Of a DNA stretch of 64,000 bases, positions 12,495 through 24,697 are shown piece after piece (the stretch's first letter is position 1; the number at the start of each line of letters is the position of its first letter). Where the stretch lies: positions 2,914,001 to 2,978,000 of the forward strand of contig NC_089452.1 in assembly GCF_026210795.1 (NCBI RefSeq), written 5' to 3'. The notes beneath the pieces were generated by a model. That model was not told where the DNA came from. It saw only the letters and a list, made by a program, of their open reading frames with translations, and searched no databases. The translations under genes were made by a program, and so were the position numbers. The stretch comes from Rhizophagus irregularis (lineage: Eukaryota; Glomeromycota; Glomeromycetes; Glomerales; Glomeraceae).

Positions 12495-13573
12495 ATTCAA
12501 TCGTTATTTCCAACGAACCTGTTATCCAAATTATTAGAATAGATTGAATTATGGATTGGTAAGTGATTATGATTAATTCAGCAAAATAACAGAAATCTGC
12601 AAGAGATGAATAATTTACATCAAGAAATAGTCGATTATTTGAGGAGATTTTATTTTATTCAAATTTAAACTAATTTCTTTCTTTCTTTCTTTCTTTTTAT
12701 TAGAAACTAATTTGCAAATTCAAGAGAAATGAGAAATGCATTTGTTTTCTTTATATATATATTACAAAATGGATATGCTTTATTAGAGTTTCACTCTATC
12801 AGGAATACAAACGGTTGGTGGTAATGAAATATCATGTGTGATGAAGTTTATCTTTACCGATTTGTTTATAAAATAAATGGAAAAGAGTGGTAAAGATAAT
12901 TGGTGAACATTTATATGTATTGTAGTAGTTTTTTAAAACCACATATTTAAGATTTATATTTGAAATATAAAAAAATTTATAATAATGTTAGAAATTTATT
13001 TTTTTGTATATGAATTTTTTTTTTTTTAAAAAAAAAAAAATGTAGTCACGTTTAACATTTTAATTGGTCAAATTAATTAAATAATTTGCCGAAATGTCCC
13101 ACATTTCATGAATTTAACATAAATCAAAGATGGATTGTGTTACATTTCTTTTCACCGTATTTTCCACTGATGCAGGTTAACATTTGTAATCTGCATTTAT
13201 GATAATTTTGATTTGTATATTATGAATAACGGAGCAGTGGTATAATATGATGAGCAATCTTAAAAAGACAGCGGTCGTCTACATTATTATTATCAAATGA
13301 TGATTGTTGTAAGAGAGACTTGCGACATAAGCTAATATAATTTTTGCTTAGCAAGCGCATATTATAGTCACAAGATAATCACAGTGAATCAGTCAAATTT
13401 GAATCTAATTTTTGTGAAACCTCGATCAATCTAATTTTTTTTTCCTTATAAATAAAGTTGTTGTTCATTGATTTTTTTTTAAAAAAACTAAAGGAACTCC
13501 TTTTTTACTACATTTGGTTCTTTACTTTTAAACTTTTTTACTTTTTTTATTCTATTCAAAAACTTTGATAAAA
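12495..13573. other. Intergenic: 3' UTR of the nucleoporin gene and promoter of the ACBP gene
   Basis: Contains a (TTTC)n microsatellite near 12676-12700 and A/T runs near 13010-13040. Pyrimidine-rich sequence precedes the ATG at 13574. No further gene seen. Confidence 0.5.
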
Positions 13574-14103
13574 ATGACAGATATTAACCGTAGTGTAAGT
13601 TATCCTTTTTTTAAAGAGATGAGAAAAACCAAAACGTAAAATTAAAGATAAATATTTTATTTTTATTTATTTATTTCGGAATAACTAGGCCGAATTTGAT
13701 GCTGCCGCTAAAGAATTTGAGGAAGTTGTAAAGAATCATAATCCATCTGATGAAGACAAATTGGAAGGATATGCTTTATTTAAACAAGGATCATTCGGAG
13801 ATAACACTAAACGTAATTATTATTATTAAGTAAAATCAAATCTGGATGTCTTTCTTACTTTAATTTTTTTTTTTTGTATAAATTATAGCCGAACCAGGTT
13901 TTTTTGCAAGGACTGATAAAGCAAAATGGAATGCTTACAATACTAAAAAAGGTTAGAGTTCATTTTTTTTAATAAAATACTCAATCGGATCATATACTCC
14001 GTGCTTATTTTACTACTTTACTTCGGTAGGTATTACACCTGAGGATGCACAAAAACAATATGTTGATTTTGTTGCAAAAATGAAAGAAAAATATGGAAGT
14101 TAA
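13574..14103 (+). CDS. ACB1: Acyl-CoA-binding protein
   Basis: Small cytosolic carrier of long-chain acyl-CoA esters. Four exons (13574-13594, 13689-13812, 13889-13951, 14030-14103), all with GT-AG introns, give 93 aa, the usual length for ACBP. Family motifs are present in order: a DEDKLEGYALFKQ segment, then GDN, then DKAKWNAYNTKKG, then the QKQYVDFV helix and a MKEKYG end. The ligand-contact residues of animal ACBP (Tyr28, Lys32, Lys54, Tyr73 by bovine numbering) are kept; Tyr31 is Phe. Single-domain form with no targeting signal. A divergent paralogue lies on the other strand at 20867-21342. Confidence 0.92.
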
Positions 14104-14371
14104 AGGAATTTTTTTTCTTTCTTGTATAATTTAAGAAATCCATTTCTATTTTATATCATTTCCCCCTTTGTAAATCTTTGAGAGTTCATTATTGTGGCTA
14201 ATTGCTTTCCAGAAATAAAGAAATTTAATTGGACAAGAATCAATGGCGTAGTCATTTGTTTACATGATTACATGAACTGACATTTTCTGTGTTCCTCAAT
14301 AATAACTAAAATGGTTATATAAAGCGAATGTTCTTACTATAAACAACTCCGGAAAGTTTTTTTATATAAAT

Positions 14372-15188
14372 ATGTGGTTTATTAGAGGTTACCTAAATCA
14401 TTATCCTCGTTATTTAAATTCAAAATCTACAATTTTTTTTATAAAATCAAGATTAAAATTTTTTATATCAGAAAGATTTTATCAAAATAAATTTAATATA
14501 ATGGATATAATGGAAACATCTAATGAATCTAAAAATATTTTAAATTCAGATTTTGATATTAACTCATTAAAAATTATACCAATCGATTTATCATCAATTT
14601 ATTATGGTTATGAACCTTTGGCATTCATTATTGATAATGTATTGACATTAGAAGAATGTAATACATTAATAAATCTTTCTGAAAATGATCCTAATATAAA
14701 ATATGAAGAAGCTTTACTTAATATTGGTGGAGGAAAACAAATTTCTGCAAAAGATGTAAGGAATAGTTCAAGATATATTAGGGATGATTTTATTTTATCA
14801 TCTGAAATATTTAATAGAATATCTCATGTATTACCTCAAACTTGGCAAAGGCGTAAAAAATCATTCCCTATATCTTGTTTAAATGAACGTTTACGTTTTT
14901 TAAAATATAAAAAAGGAGAATTTTTTAAAAATCATCAAGATGGTATGTATAGACGTGATGATGGTAGTGAAACTTCTTTTGTTACTTTACAATTATATTT
15001 AAATGAAGGTTATCAAAGGTGGTGAAACTACTTTTCTTAATAATTCATTAAATGTTAGAATACCTGTAGTTCCAAAACCTGGTAGAGTACTTATATTTGA
15101 ACATCAATTACTTCATGAAGGTTCAAAACTTATTGATGGTATTAAATATGTTATTAGAACTGATATTATGTATAAAACCGCTCAGTAA
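14372..15188 (+). pseudogene. 2-oxoglutarate/Fe(II) oxygenase (prolyl 4-hydroxylase-like), one frameshift
   Basis: The jelly-roll core of a P4Hc-type dioxygenase is split between two frames that overlap at about 15003-15025. The first part (14372 onward) holds the iron-binding His188-x-Asp190 motif (NHQDG). After the shift the second frame supplies GGETTF, the distal iron ligand His in HQLLHEG, and the 2OG-binding Arg in KYVIRTD. One extra A in the run at about 15016-15018 explains the shift: removing it on paper joins the family's YLNEGYQ and GGETTF segments directly. This could be a real pseudogene or a single-base assembly error, since both halves are otherwise clean. The N-terminus is basic and hydrophobic, possibly a mitochondrial presequence. 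No intron seen. The substrate cannot be inferred. Confidence 0.8.
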
Positions 15189-17249
15189 TTTTGTGAGTTA
15201 TTACTTATTATGATATTTGAATAATTAGCTTTTTTTATTTATATGAATTATTTTATATATTATTTATATATTATGATATCAGTTATATAATAAATTTACT
15301 ATTTTTATTTTTTTATTGTTAAAAAGTACAAAGAACCTTGATTTCTTAAATTGTTTCTTATTTATATCGTGTAATTATTTTTTACGATTATCTATCCTGC
15401 TAATATAGATTTACAAATATCAGCGATTAAAGGAAATGTGCTAAATTCTCTCCAAGAATTAAATTTAAGGTCATGATAAGTAGTAGGATACTTACTTCAA
15501 CACGTCTCATTTTCTAAATATCGATACTAATTACTAGTTACTACACGCATAATGTATAAATTACATAAAACTTACAAAGTCTTTTAAAAGATCACGAATT
15601 AAAAATAATGAATCGCGATATTTTCCCAATGAAATTGATTAAGTATGATAATGTAAAATAAGTTAGATAATAAAAGATTGATAATTAGTTGCAGGTTAAG
15701 ATCAGTGCAAGATTGTAAGCTATCAGTGTTCGATTTGGATGTCGTCCTATTGGACATTGGGATAAGTGTCCAAATAATGTTTACATTGTTCATAAATTAT
15801 TGGACAAATTTGTCATACTGTATATCAAAAACTGAATATCTAATTGGATGTTTAAATGTAAGTTGCTTAACCTAAACTATTGAAACTTCCAATTTTACCA
15901 ATTCCAATAGAGAATTTCCGATACCATAGATTTAGAGAAAAAAGGTTGGAAATGATTGGAATTGGAAGAATTTGAAGGTTCTATTCCAATAAAAAGTCAT
16001 CGGAAACTTTCAAATGCACATCCCCTGGACCCTGGGTTAAGTAAGGAATTCAATGTGGTTTTAAGTTTTAACCATATTAGTCAATTATTTCTATTTATTT
16101 ATTTATTTCCAACAATCTGTGTTTCAACCTTGTATCTCTTATTTCTAACATACTGAGGACAATGAACAGTATTTCAGAAGCAATTTATAAAAAAAAAAAA
16201 TAAGTATCGAAATCATAATTGCTGATTCACGTGTGGATTTTCGATTGATCACGTGATTAATATTCAATTATCGTATGATTTCATTTTCCAATTATCTTTC
16301 AATATAATAATAACTTTGCCCATAAAGTAACTTCCCAAATTCTAATTTTCTATCATTTTGATTGGTATTAAACCTGAATAATGATAATCATTTTAACAAA
16401 AGTTAATGGAAATAAATACTATATAGAGGATTTGACCCCGAAAATATTTAAACAAATTTAAACATCACGTGCTAATAAGCCTGAAGATCATTACGGGTTC
16501 AATGTATTCATCGGCAACCTTTTCATTACATTCAAAATGTATTTAATAAATAGAATACGTAATGCATATTTGTATATCTTTTGAATCCCGTCTTTATTTG
16601 TAAGGGGCCGAAACTATTATGTTTCGAGTTAAACCAATCAGTGACATATATAGTAATAGATACTGAAAGTCGAAACAAATAGAATATTCGGCGATTTCAC
16701 GTGTCCAAAAAATTTACCAAGAAAGTTTCATTTATAGAAATAAAAATTATTAATTTATATCAAATGAAAGAAAAAAAATTTAAAAATATAATATACTATA
16801 TCAAATTTTTTTTATTATATATTATTATTATGATTATTAAATTGGATGATGTTTTGCTGATATAATTAATAAATTGTTTGTTATTGGTAAAATATATTAA
16901 AATTCTTGGTGAGAATAAAATTAACAGTTAAAGAAAGGATTATTTTTATTTTATTCATATTTATTTGTTTATTATGAAATATTTTTTTCCTTGGGATTCA
17001 TTGTTATTCGGCGTAAAAAATATGCAAATATCATTTGTTGAAATATTTCATATATATTAGTAATGTTTTTTTTTTGTTTTACATTTATATATTTTTAATA
17101 ATCTACTTATATATGTATAAAAAAAATCTCTTCTTTTTTTTTTAAAAAAAAAAAATAATAAAAATAATAAATCAGTTTAACTTTTAAATCATTATTATTC
17201 ATTCATTTCTTTATTTTCTTTTTATTTTTTACGTTCTCTACAATCGATC
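15189..17249. other. Intergenic region upstream of the purine permease gene
   Basis: No gene supported. Near 15860-16020 blocks such as CCAATTCCAATAGA and its reverse-complement-like partners (GATTGGAATTGGAAG, TCTATTCCAATA) form a degenerate foldback. Four CACGTG hexamers occur at 16228, 16250, 16466 and 16698, all within 1.05 kb of the permease start, making this a candidate regulatory region. Confidence 0.5.
16228..16703. promoter_or_regulatory. Cluster of four CACGTG (E-box) sites upstream of the purine permease
   Basis: CACGTG at 16228, 16250, 16466 and 16698; the second is in the extended palindrome GATCACGTGATT. CACGTG is the known core site of bHLH factors such as Cbf1 in fungi. Regulation of the downstream gene is inferred only from proximity. 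Confidence 0.4.
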
Positions 17250-18980
17250 ATGGGTAGAATAAGTAAATTAAATCATTATGTCGCGGCATCACCTATAGGA
17301 AAATACTTTAGATTGGATGGATCATTATCACCTTTATCAAGAGAAGGAACGAAATTTACAACAGAAGTTAGAGCAGGAATAGCAACATTTTTTACCATGG
17401 CATATATCATAACAGTTAATTCAGCAATAATAGCGGATAGTGGAGGATCATGTGAATGTAATAATAAATTAAATAAATCATGTATAGGAGATGAAACATA
17501 TGAAAAATGTTTAGGAATTATTAAACATGATTTAATAATTTCAACTGCATTAATAACATGTATAGGAACTACAATAATGGGATTATTTTCAAATTTACCA
17601 ATAGCATTAGCACCAGGAATGGGATTAAGTGCATATTTTACTTATACAGTTGTTGGATATCATGGTAATGGTAAAATATCATATAAAGCAGCATTATCAG
17701 CAGTATTTTTAGAAGGAATATTATTTGTTATATTATCAATACTTGGTATAAGACAATATTTAGCTAGAATTATACCAATGAGTATAAAAACTGCAACAGG
17801 AACAGGAATAGGATTATTTTTAACATTTATTGGATTACAAAAATCTGCTGGTATAGGATTAATTAGTTATGATCCATCAACTTTAGTAACATTAGGAGGA
17901 TGTCCACAATCTGATCTAGATGAAACGGGAAGATGTTTAAATCATCATATGGAAAGTGCAACAACTTTATTAGGAATATTTGGATTTATTATAATAACTA
18001 TATTAACTTTATATAAAGTTAAAGGAAGTTTATCAATAGGTATAATATTAATTAGTATAATATCATGGTTTAAAAATACTAGTTTCACATATTTTCCAGA
18101 TACAAAAGTTGGAGAAAATAGATTTGAATTTTTTAAAAAAGTTGTAAGTTTTCATTTAGTTGATAATAATTTAGCTGTAATGAATTTCGATTTTAGTACT
18201 AGTGAAGTATGGGTTGCACTTCTTACATTCTTATATGTTGATATATTAGATACTACAGGTACTTTATATTCTATAGCAAAATTTGGTGGTTATATGAATC
18301 ATGAAACTGGTGATTTTGAAGGTTCAACGGCAGCATTTATTTGTGATGCTATCTCTATTTCTATTGGTGCATTATTTGGTATTTCACCTGTAACTGCTTT
18401 TATAGAATCAAGTGTTGGTATAAATGAAGGTGGTAGAACTGGTATAACTGCTTTAGTAACATCATTCTGTTTTGGTATAAGTATATTTTTTGCTCCAATA
18501 TTCGCTTCTATACCTCCATGGGCTACAGGACCTGCTTTAATAGTTATTGGTAGTATGATGGCAAGATCTATTAAAAATATTAATTGGGATTATATTGGAG
18601 ATTCCGTACCAGCTTTTCTTACTATAGCTCTAATGCCTTTAACTTATAGTATTGCTTATGGTTTAATTGCTGGTATTGGATCTTATATTATTATTAATAC
18701 GACGGTAACTTTAATTGATAAATTAACCAAAGGATATATTAAGGCATCAAGAAAAACTTTTAATGGTGATTGGCCTGATGAAAATATGACATTAGATTAT
18801 AATTCACAACATTTGGCTAATTCTGTTAATTTATTTCCCACTTGGTTGGTTCGTTCATTTAAACATTTATTTAATAGAAATGACGATAATGTTGATAATT
18901 CTGAAAATCCTGAAATCAAAATGAATGATTTTGATAGTAATAATAATTTAAATAATTTAAATGTCGTAAATACAGTATGA
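17250..18980 (+). CDS. azgA: AzgA-type adenine/guanine/hypoxanthine permease
   Basis: Single exon, 576 aa. Proton-coupled purine uptake carrier of the AzgA subgroup (NCS2 superfamily), expected in the plasma membrane. The protein begins with a hydrophilic segment containing LDGSLSPLSREGTKFTTEVRAGIATFFTMAY. Family landmarks follow: PIALAPGMGLSAYFTYTVVG in the first membrane repeat, TATGTGIGLFLTFIGL mid-protein, and FLYVDILDTTGTLYSIAKFGG with FGISPVTAFIESSVGINEGGRTG in the second repeat. These match the substrate and ion-binding helices of AzgA. About 12 hydrophobic helices are seen. The tail is Asn/Asp-rich and hydrophilic. Length fits fungal AzgA proteins (about 550-600 aa). Four CACGTG sites lie upstream. 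Confidence 0.93.
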   Translation: MGRISKLNHYVAASPIGKYFRLDGSLSPLSREGTKFTTEVRAGIATFFTMAYIITVNSAIIADSGGSCECNNKLNKSCIGDETYEKCLGIIKHDLIISTALITCIGTTIMGLFSNLPIALAPGMGLSAYFTYTVVGYHGNGKISYKAALSAVFLEGILFVILSILGIRQYLARIIPMSIKTATGTGIGLFLTFIGLQKSAGIGLISYDPSTLVTLGGCPQSDLDETGRCLNHHMESATTLLGIFGFIIITILTLYKVKGSLSIGIILISIISWFKNTSFTYFPDTKVGENRFEFFKKVVSFHLVDNNLAVMNFDFSTSEVWVALLTFLYVDILDTTGTLYSIAKFGGYMNHETGDFEGSTAAFICDAISISIGALFGISPVTAFIESSVGINEGGRTGITALVTSFCFGISIFFAPIFASIPPWATGPALIVIGSMMARSIKNINWDYIGDSVPAFLTIALMPLTYSIAYGLIAGIGSYIIINTTVTLIDKLTKGYIKASRKTFNGDWPDENMTLDYNSQHLANSVNLFPTWLVRSFKHLFNRNDDNVDNSENPEIKMNDFDSNNNLNNLNVVNTV

Positions 18981-20866
18981 GTATTAATTTAGTCTCATAT
19001 TTCCCAATCAAATATATATTTTTTTTACTTTACTTTTCCCTATCTTTTATTTATTTATTTATATTTATATTTATTATGAATGGATATATCATAATATTTT
19101 GTCATTTTATTTATTTTAAAATTTAAATTTTTATATAAATAAGTAAATTTTTATGTACGTCAGGAAAAAAAAATATATATACAATCTATAGAATCAATCA
19201 CATGAACATATCATTATTTATTTATTTATTCTACAATGTACATATTATATACCGCATGTAGAACTATTTTCTAATAATAAAAAATTTTTTTTTTTTTTTC
19301 GGCAAAAAATAATGCCGTCAATTACAAATGGACGGACCACTTTTGTTTTTTTAACAACTTAAGGAAAAGTGTGTTTTTTTTTCAAAATAACAAAAAGCAA
19401 TAGAAACATTAAACCAAAACATGAAACTCATTATTTTGAAACATCATTTACCTTTTGATAATCATTAAAAAAATTATTATATTGTTTATTCAATCTTTTT
19501 CTTTTTTTTCTTAAAAAAGCTTTGTGTAATGGTGTAATGTTGGTTAATAAAAAGTCTTGGCTTAATTAAAGAATTTAATTCGTGATCTATCAGTAAATCA
19601 TAAAATTTTTATGACTATTTTAGGAGGGATAATTGCGGGGATAATTTTTATTCTGGAGTGATAACTGATAACTTACCTTCTAAAGATCATAAAGACATGA
19701 AAATTATTAATTTTAATCTTTGATGATTTGAACCCGATAAGCTAAATCCCATCTTTCTCATTTACTAGTCAAATTTGTACATATAATATTAGTTTTTAAT
19801 TAATACATTTGTCGGAACTGCAGATTTCATGTCACACTAATTAAATTTTATTATTCACCCGTCGTTAAAAATAGTTTTTTACTATTTTATAATCGTCTCA
19901 AAAAATTTAATTTGGGATTAATTTTTTATTTTGGTGGATCACAAATTAATATTAATATTTATTTATTATATGTAAATTATGTAAATCATACTTCCGAGTT
20001 TTCGGGATTAAATTTATCAGATTTATGACGTGTGATTGCATCTTTATATTAAACACGAATTTTGAATCAGGTATTACACATCACGTCATGGTTGAAATTA
20101 ATAATACACATTGTCACAGCTTAACGTAAAATGTCATGACTGCGGTGAGCTAAATCTTTAGAATGATAAAATAATTAAATTACACAATTGTTTAAACTTC
20201 TATATAATAAACAAACATTGCAGCCAATAACTTTTTTGTATTACTTTTGTTATTTCTTTGATACATCTTTGGTTAAATACATTTCTGTCCTAATTTGATG
20301 AATTTTTCTCGGGTAAAATATCCGTCAACCATCGGCAGTTTAATGAATATAGATTTTTACATTTGACTTCATACCAACAAACAAAGGTTCGTAGATCATG
20401 ATTATGGACATTAGTCACATTACAACTACTGTCTGTAAAAGTGTTCATATGATTATTGGCACTGGGAATTCGGTCATATATTCATATATGGTAAAATGCT
20501 TGTGAGAAAGAACGACATGGCTATAAACGACCTTAGTCAACCAGCAGTAAAAGGGAATGAAGAAAAACTTGAGCAAGTGTGATTTTTAAAACCAAAAATT
20601 CATGATGTTACGATTTGAAACTCATGAAAATTAATATTCAAGTTTAAGAGCACGTGATTTTACTTTAAATTGTTCATTTTTAATGGAAGACTTTTTACTT
20701 TCCAAAATAAATTCCCAAATTTTCAGCGAATTCTTTTATTTCAAAAAAAAGTAAAAAAAAACCCCTAAATAACGATATAATGCATATATATATGTACAAT
20801 ATATTTATATATAATTATATAATTCGAAAAATTTAATTTTGATGACGTTGTGAATATATTAAAAAT
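18981..20866. other. Intergenic between permease and ACBP paralogue
   Basis: 3' ends of two convergent genes. AT-rich, with long T runs near 19285 and 19375. A short foldback lies near 20025-20092 (ATGACGTG facing CACGTCAT), and one CACGTG is at 20651. No gene seen. Confidence 0.5.
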
Positions 20867-21342
20867 TTATAAAGAATATTTTGATTTCAATTTGTCAACA
20901 AAAGCAATATATTGAGATGCAGCATCATCGCGTGCAATGCCTTTCTTCATAGACCATGCCATATCTTGAACCGCATCAGAATTGTTTTTTTCTATTAAAT
21001 AAATAGAATATATATATATATATATAATTAATTAATTATTTTCGTTTTAATTAAAAAAGAATCTAGGAAAAAAAAATAATAAAAAATTAAGAAATTATTA
21101 TTTTTACCACTAGGAATATCTCCAGCAATGGCTTGTTTATATAAACCATATCCTTCTAATACTTCCTCCGCGGTGAATTTGTTTGCTTTCGCATGAGTCG
21201 CAAAGTCTTGAGCAGCATTATTGAATATAAGCTATTTATTTTTAAAAAATAAATTAGTTTATAATATTCGAAATTATAAAAATATATAAAATATATATAA
21301 AAACATTAATATAAAACTCACGCTAGATTGAGTATCAGTCAT
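20867..21342 (-). CDS. Divergent acyl-CoA-binding protein
   Basis: Three exons (21322-21342, 21108-21231, 20867-20991) with GT-AG introns give 89 aa. It shows the ACBP layout: an AQDFATHAK helix, EEVLEGYGLYKQAIAGDI, then a short linker, KKGIARDDAASQYIAFVDKL, and a KYSL end. Unlike the ACBP at 13574 it lacks the KAKW motif: the equivalent stretch is VQDMAW, so bovine Lys54 and Trp55 positions become Gln and Asp. Tyr28, Tyr31, Lys32 and Tyr73 equivalents remain. The first exon has the same length and phase as the other ACBP (MTDTQSS versus MTDINRS), showing common origin. Ligand affinity may be reduced or changed; this is inference. Confidence 0.87.
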
Positions 21343-22663
21343 TTTGAAATATTTGAATTTCTTTTTATTTCTTTTTTTTTTAAAAACGGATTTTATTAGA
21401 GAATTTTTTTTATTTATTTTTTTTGTTCGCGGGAAGGTAGAGTATTTTATAATCAATGGAAGAAATAAACTAATCAAGATATAGTTGAATCTTGATCAAA
21501 GCACCCGAGTTGTAATTGAGAACGCGTTAGACCCTAAATAAGAGAAAAATATTTATAATTACATCATAGATTACATCTAGCATACAATTTTAAGAGGCTA
21601 TGTAGTGTACGGATCCAAATTCCTAATGAAAAAAAAAAAAAATTCGCACGAATCAAAAAATTAAAATCAAAAACTGTTTAAAGATTAAAAATGATTTTAA
21701 ACTTTAAATAGTTAATAAACCCATATACTTCATAAAGAATGGTTCTATGGAATACGGGAAAGTGTATATTAACCCAAATTGCGTGAGTACCCTTGCAAAG
21801 TTCCCCTCATCCCAAATAAAGTGATTTACAATTACATAAAAAAATAGGAACAATCCTTGTTCTAACCATAAATAATTAACCTAATTAGTTTTCGAATTTT
21901 TTGAAACAATTATGATATCAATTTTCAAGTATTAACCCTAAAACAGTTTGGATTATTAATAAGGTGAGATGATGTCAATAGAAATGCTTGTTATTCGTTA
22001 ATCAATGGTTTTTAATATTCACGTGACTGTTCAATCCGATTAATTCCGACGACGAATCTTTTACTATTCTATCATCCATAATATTTATTATGGTATAAAA
22101 AAGTCTTTTTTAATTTGTGGAGAAAACGGAGAAAGAAAAATAAATATGAAGTTTAATTTTTACATTTTTAGTATTTTTAAGTTATCATCAACCAATATTT
22201 TTTTTAAAAAAAAGGAAGCTTTAAATTTAAGATGCCAGATCTTATTCAAAAATGAATAGCATTTTGTGATCGCTCATCGCTGGATTTACACTATAAAACA
22301 AGGTTGCAAAGTTCTTACAAAAGCGTATAAACATATGTTCAGTCGATGATCTATACACAATTTTCTGGTATGATTGCGCAAAATAAATGAACCATGTGCT
22401 ATTTTCTCTATGAAAAAGATTTTTGATAATTATTTTGAGATTTACAAGATTTTTTAAACTCCTTACCTCGATCTGTGATCTTTATGGAGAAATTTTAATG
22501 ATTATATTGATTATAATGGAAAAGAAAATATAGATAATATTTATAAATAAACTCAAAATTTTCCCTTTTTTGAAATTATCTTTCTTTTTCTCATATATAT
22601 TTTTTATCAAACACCAAAAAGAAAAATACCTTCGTTTTTTTTGTAAGATAATCAAAAGACAAA
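21343..22663. other. Shared upstream region of ACBP paralogue and transporter (divergent)
   Basis: No gene seen. Contains a CACGTG at 22020 and A/T runs. The start codons of the two divergent flanking genes face outward, so both promoters lie here. Confidence 0.5.
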
Positions 22664-23394
22664 ATGCCAGACACACAAATTTACATACAGGATTATTTGA
22701 GGTCTGATACTAAGTCTCGACCTCATTCTACGTCAACAAAAAGACATTCACCAAAAATTGGAAATCCTACTCCCCTTGGTCTTTCAGCTTTCGCAATGTC
22801 TGTTATGATTTCAGCTCTCTATAATCTCGAACTGTTCGGTGCTGTACAATCAAATGTTATGGTCAGCGTCTCCCTATTCACCGGTGGGGTCGTTCAAGTA
22901 AGCTAAAATTTCTTTAATATCAATTGCACTCGAATATATTTATTTATTCAAATGTCACGTCATAGTTCGCTTCTGGTATGTGGGAATTTAAAGTCGGAAA
23001 CACTTTTGGTGGAACTGGATTTTCTGCTTTCGGTGGTTTCTGGTTATCTTATGGTACTATCTTGTACTTATTCAATACTGCCACTAATACTGATCAATAT
23101 CATAGTACAATGGGAGTTTTTTGCTTAACATGGCTAGTTTTTACTTTTATCTTTACATTGGCTTGTATAAGAACAAACTTGGGAGTGTTATCAGCTTTCG
23201 TATTCTTGACTATAACATTTTTAGGTGAAGTGATCTTCCATTTCAGTGGTGCAACTATATTCATAAAACTCGCTGGTGTTTTTGGTCTTTTGACTTGTTC
23301 TGCCGTATGGTACTGTTTAGGGGCCGTTCTCTTAACACCTGATTTGTCTCCAATTAGTTTACCTCTTTATGATTTATCAGTAAAAGATAATTAA
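22664..23394 (+). CDS. GPR1/FUN34/YaaH family transporter (acetate/ammonium-type, AceTr)
   Basis: Two exons (22664-22897, 22966-23394) with a 68-base GT-AG intron give 220 aa. Members are six-helix channels or carriers for acetate and related small acids (Ato/AcpA/SatP). The N-terminal hydrophilic tail is followed by the signature NPTPLGLSAFA at about residues 41-51 and six hydrophobic segments. The FASGMWEF and FGGTGFSAFGGFWLSYG segments correspond to the conserved FxxGMWE and TxFxxYGxFW-like motifs of the family. The C-terminus is short and polar. Plasma membrane location is expected. Acetate as substrate is the best-known family role but is not proven by sequence. Confidence 0.9.
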
Positions 23395-24697
23395 TTTTCT
23401 TATAATTAATTAATTAATAATGGACTTCAAAAATCCCACCTAATTAATAGACAAATTCTTTGGATTTTGGTGTTTTAATTTAAGGAGTAAATTTACTTTA
23501 TCCAATTTTTTTTTCCATTTTTTCAATTTTTTTTTATTTAATAATCTTTAGTTCATGTAATTATAATAACCAGATAATTTAATAATCGATTATAACATAG
23601 TACAATATTATTTACAAGTTAATAAGTAAATATTAAAAAGTTTGATAACCGTTAATCCTCCGTTCACTAGAAAAAAAAAATCAAATTAAAATAACTTTTT
23701 TTGAGCAAATCACATAAAAATCGTTTTTTTTTTTTTTTTGTTATTACAGAAATTACTTTATTGTAATACAATAATGATTAACGAATATTTTAAATATATT
23801 AAATTTCAAACTTATATTGGAGCTAAACGAGTACAGTGGGTTCAGTATACTTTTGTTAGTTTATAAATGTAAATCAAAAGTTTAATTTAATAAATTTAAT
23901 AAGGAAAAATAATTTACTCTTTTAGAAATAAAATAAATATCAAGTATATCACAACAAAAAAAAAATCATTCTTAAAGAGATCAATCTGTGTCACTGTGTG
24001 ATAATTTATATATCCACAATCATTTTCCTGATTCACATTTTGTGAAGTCTAAAGTTTTATCCATGATTTGAAAGACAAGACCGGAAGTTTTCAAGAGAAC
24101 AGAAGGGTTCAAGAGAATGAAAGGAGAGTTTAAGAGACTGGAAGGATTCAAGAGATCAGAAGAGCTCAAAAAGACAGGAAAGGAGAGTTCAGGAGACCGG
24201 CCATGGCTTTGTAAATTGCAATACACATTAAACTACGTAGTTTTTGGAGATGATTCTTATGAAAATAATTTCTCTGTTAATACTGTTAATATTAGAACTG
24301 ATACGGATTCCTCGGTATTAGTATCAATCATATTTAGATTATTCAAATATTATGGCCGTTGGTGAGGTACTGATAACTGGACTGAATTTTATTAGGACAA
24401 GCAATATCATATGGCGAAAAAACTACTACAATTTCAGCCACGGAGAAATCTTATGATAAATAAAGAGATCCCTACCCCTCTCTTTTATTTTAGTATTAAT
24501 TAATATATTATCAAATATTTTATAATAAAAAGGTTACAGTATGACATTTTTCCCTGAATATATCATTTTCGACTGCTCATTTCCTGATTTGGTTTATTTC
24601 CGGGAAACTTCAATTCCCTAATATCAATATCCCGAATAATTATCCCGAATGGACATTTTACTGGATTTAGTATAAAAATTTCTCTTTTTAAATTTAT
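23395..24697. other. Intergenic with a purine-rich tandem repeat
   Basis: 3' flank of the transporter gene, then long A/T runs (near 23725). The only structured part is the repeat at 24078-24200. No gene seen; the small open frames here follow the repeat. Confidence 0.5.
24078..24200. repeat. About six copies of a 20-base purine-rich tandem repeat
   Basis: Imperfect units of the type TTCAAGAGANCNGAAGGA. Copies begin near 24087, 24107, 24127, 24147, 24166 and 24187. Strong purine/pyrimidine strand asymmetry. Confidence 0.75.

Noticed and set aside
12151-12513. Long open frames opposite the nucleoporin last exon
   Set aside because: Cys- and Val-rich products are the antisense shadow of the Gln repeat; the sense frame has family motifs.
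13230-13380. C/D-box snoRNA-like ATGATGA near 13247
   Set aside because: No CTGA D box or terminal stem at the needed distance.
24117-24365. Open frame over the purine-rich repeat
   Set aside because: The protein simply follows the 20-base tandem repeat and then runs into ordinary intergenic sequence.
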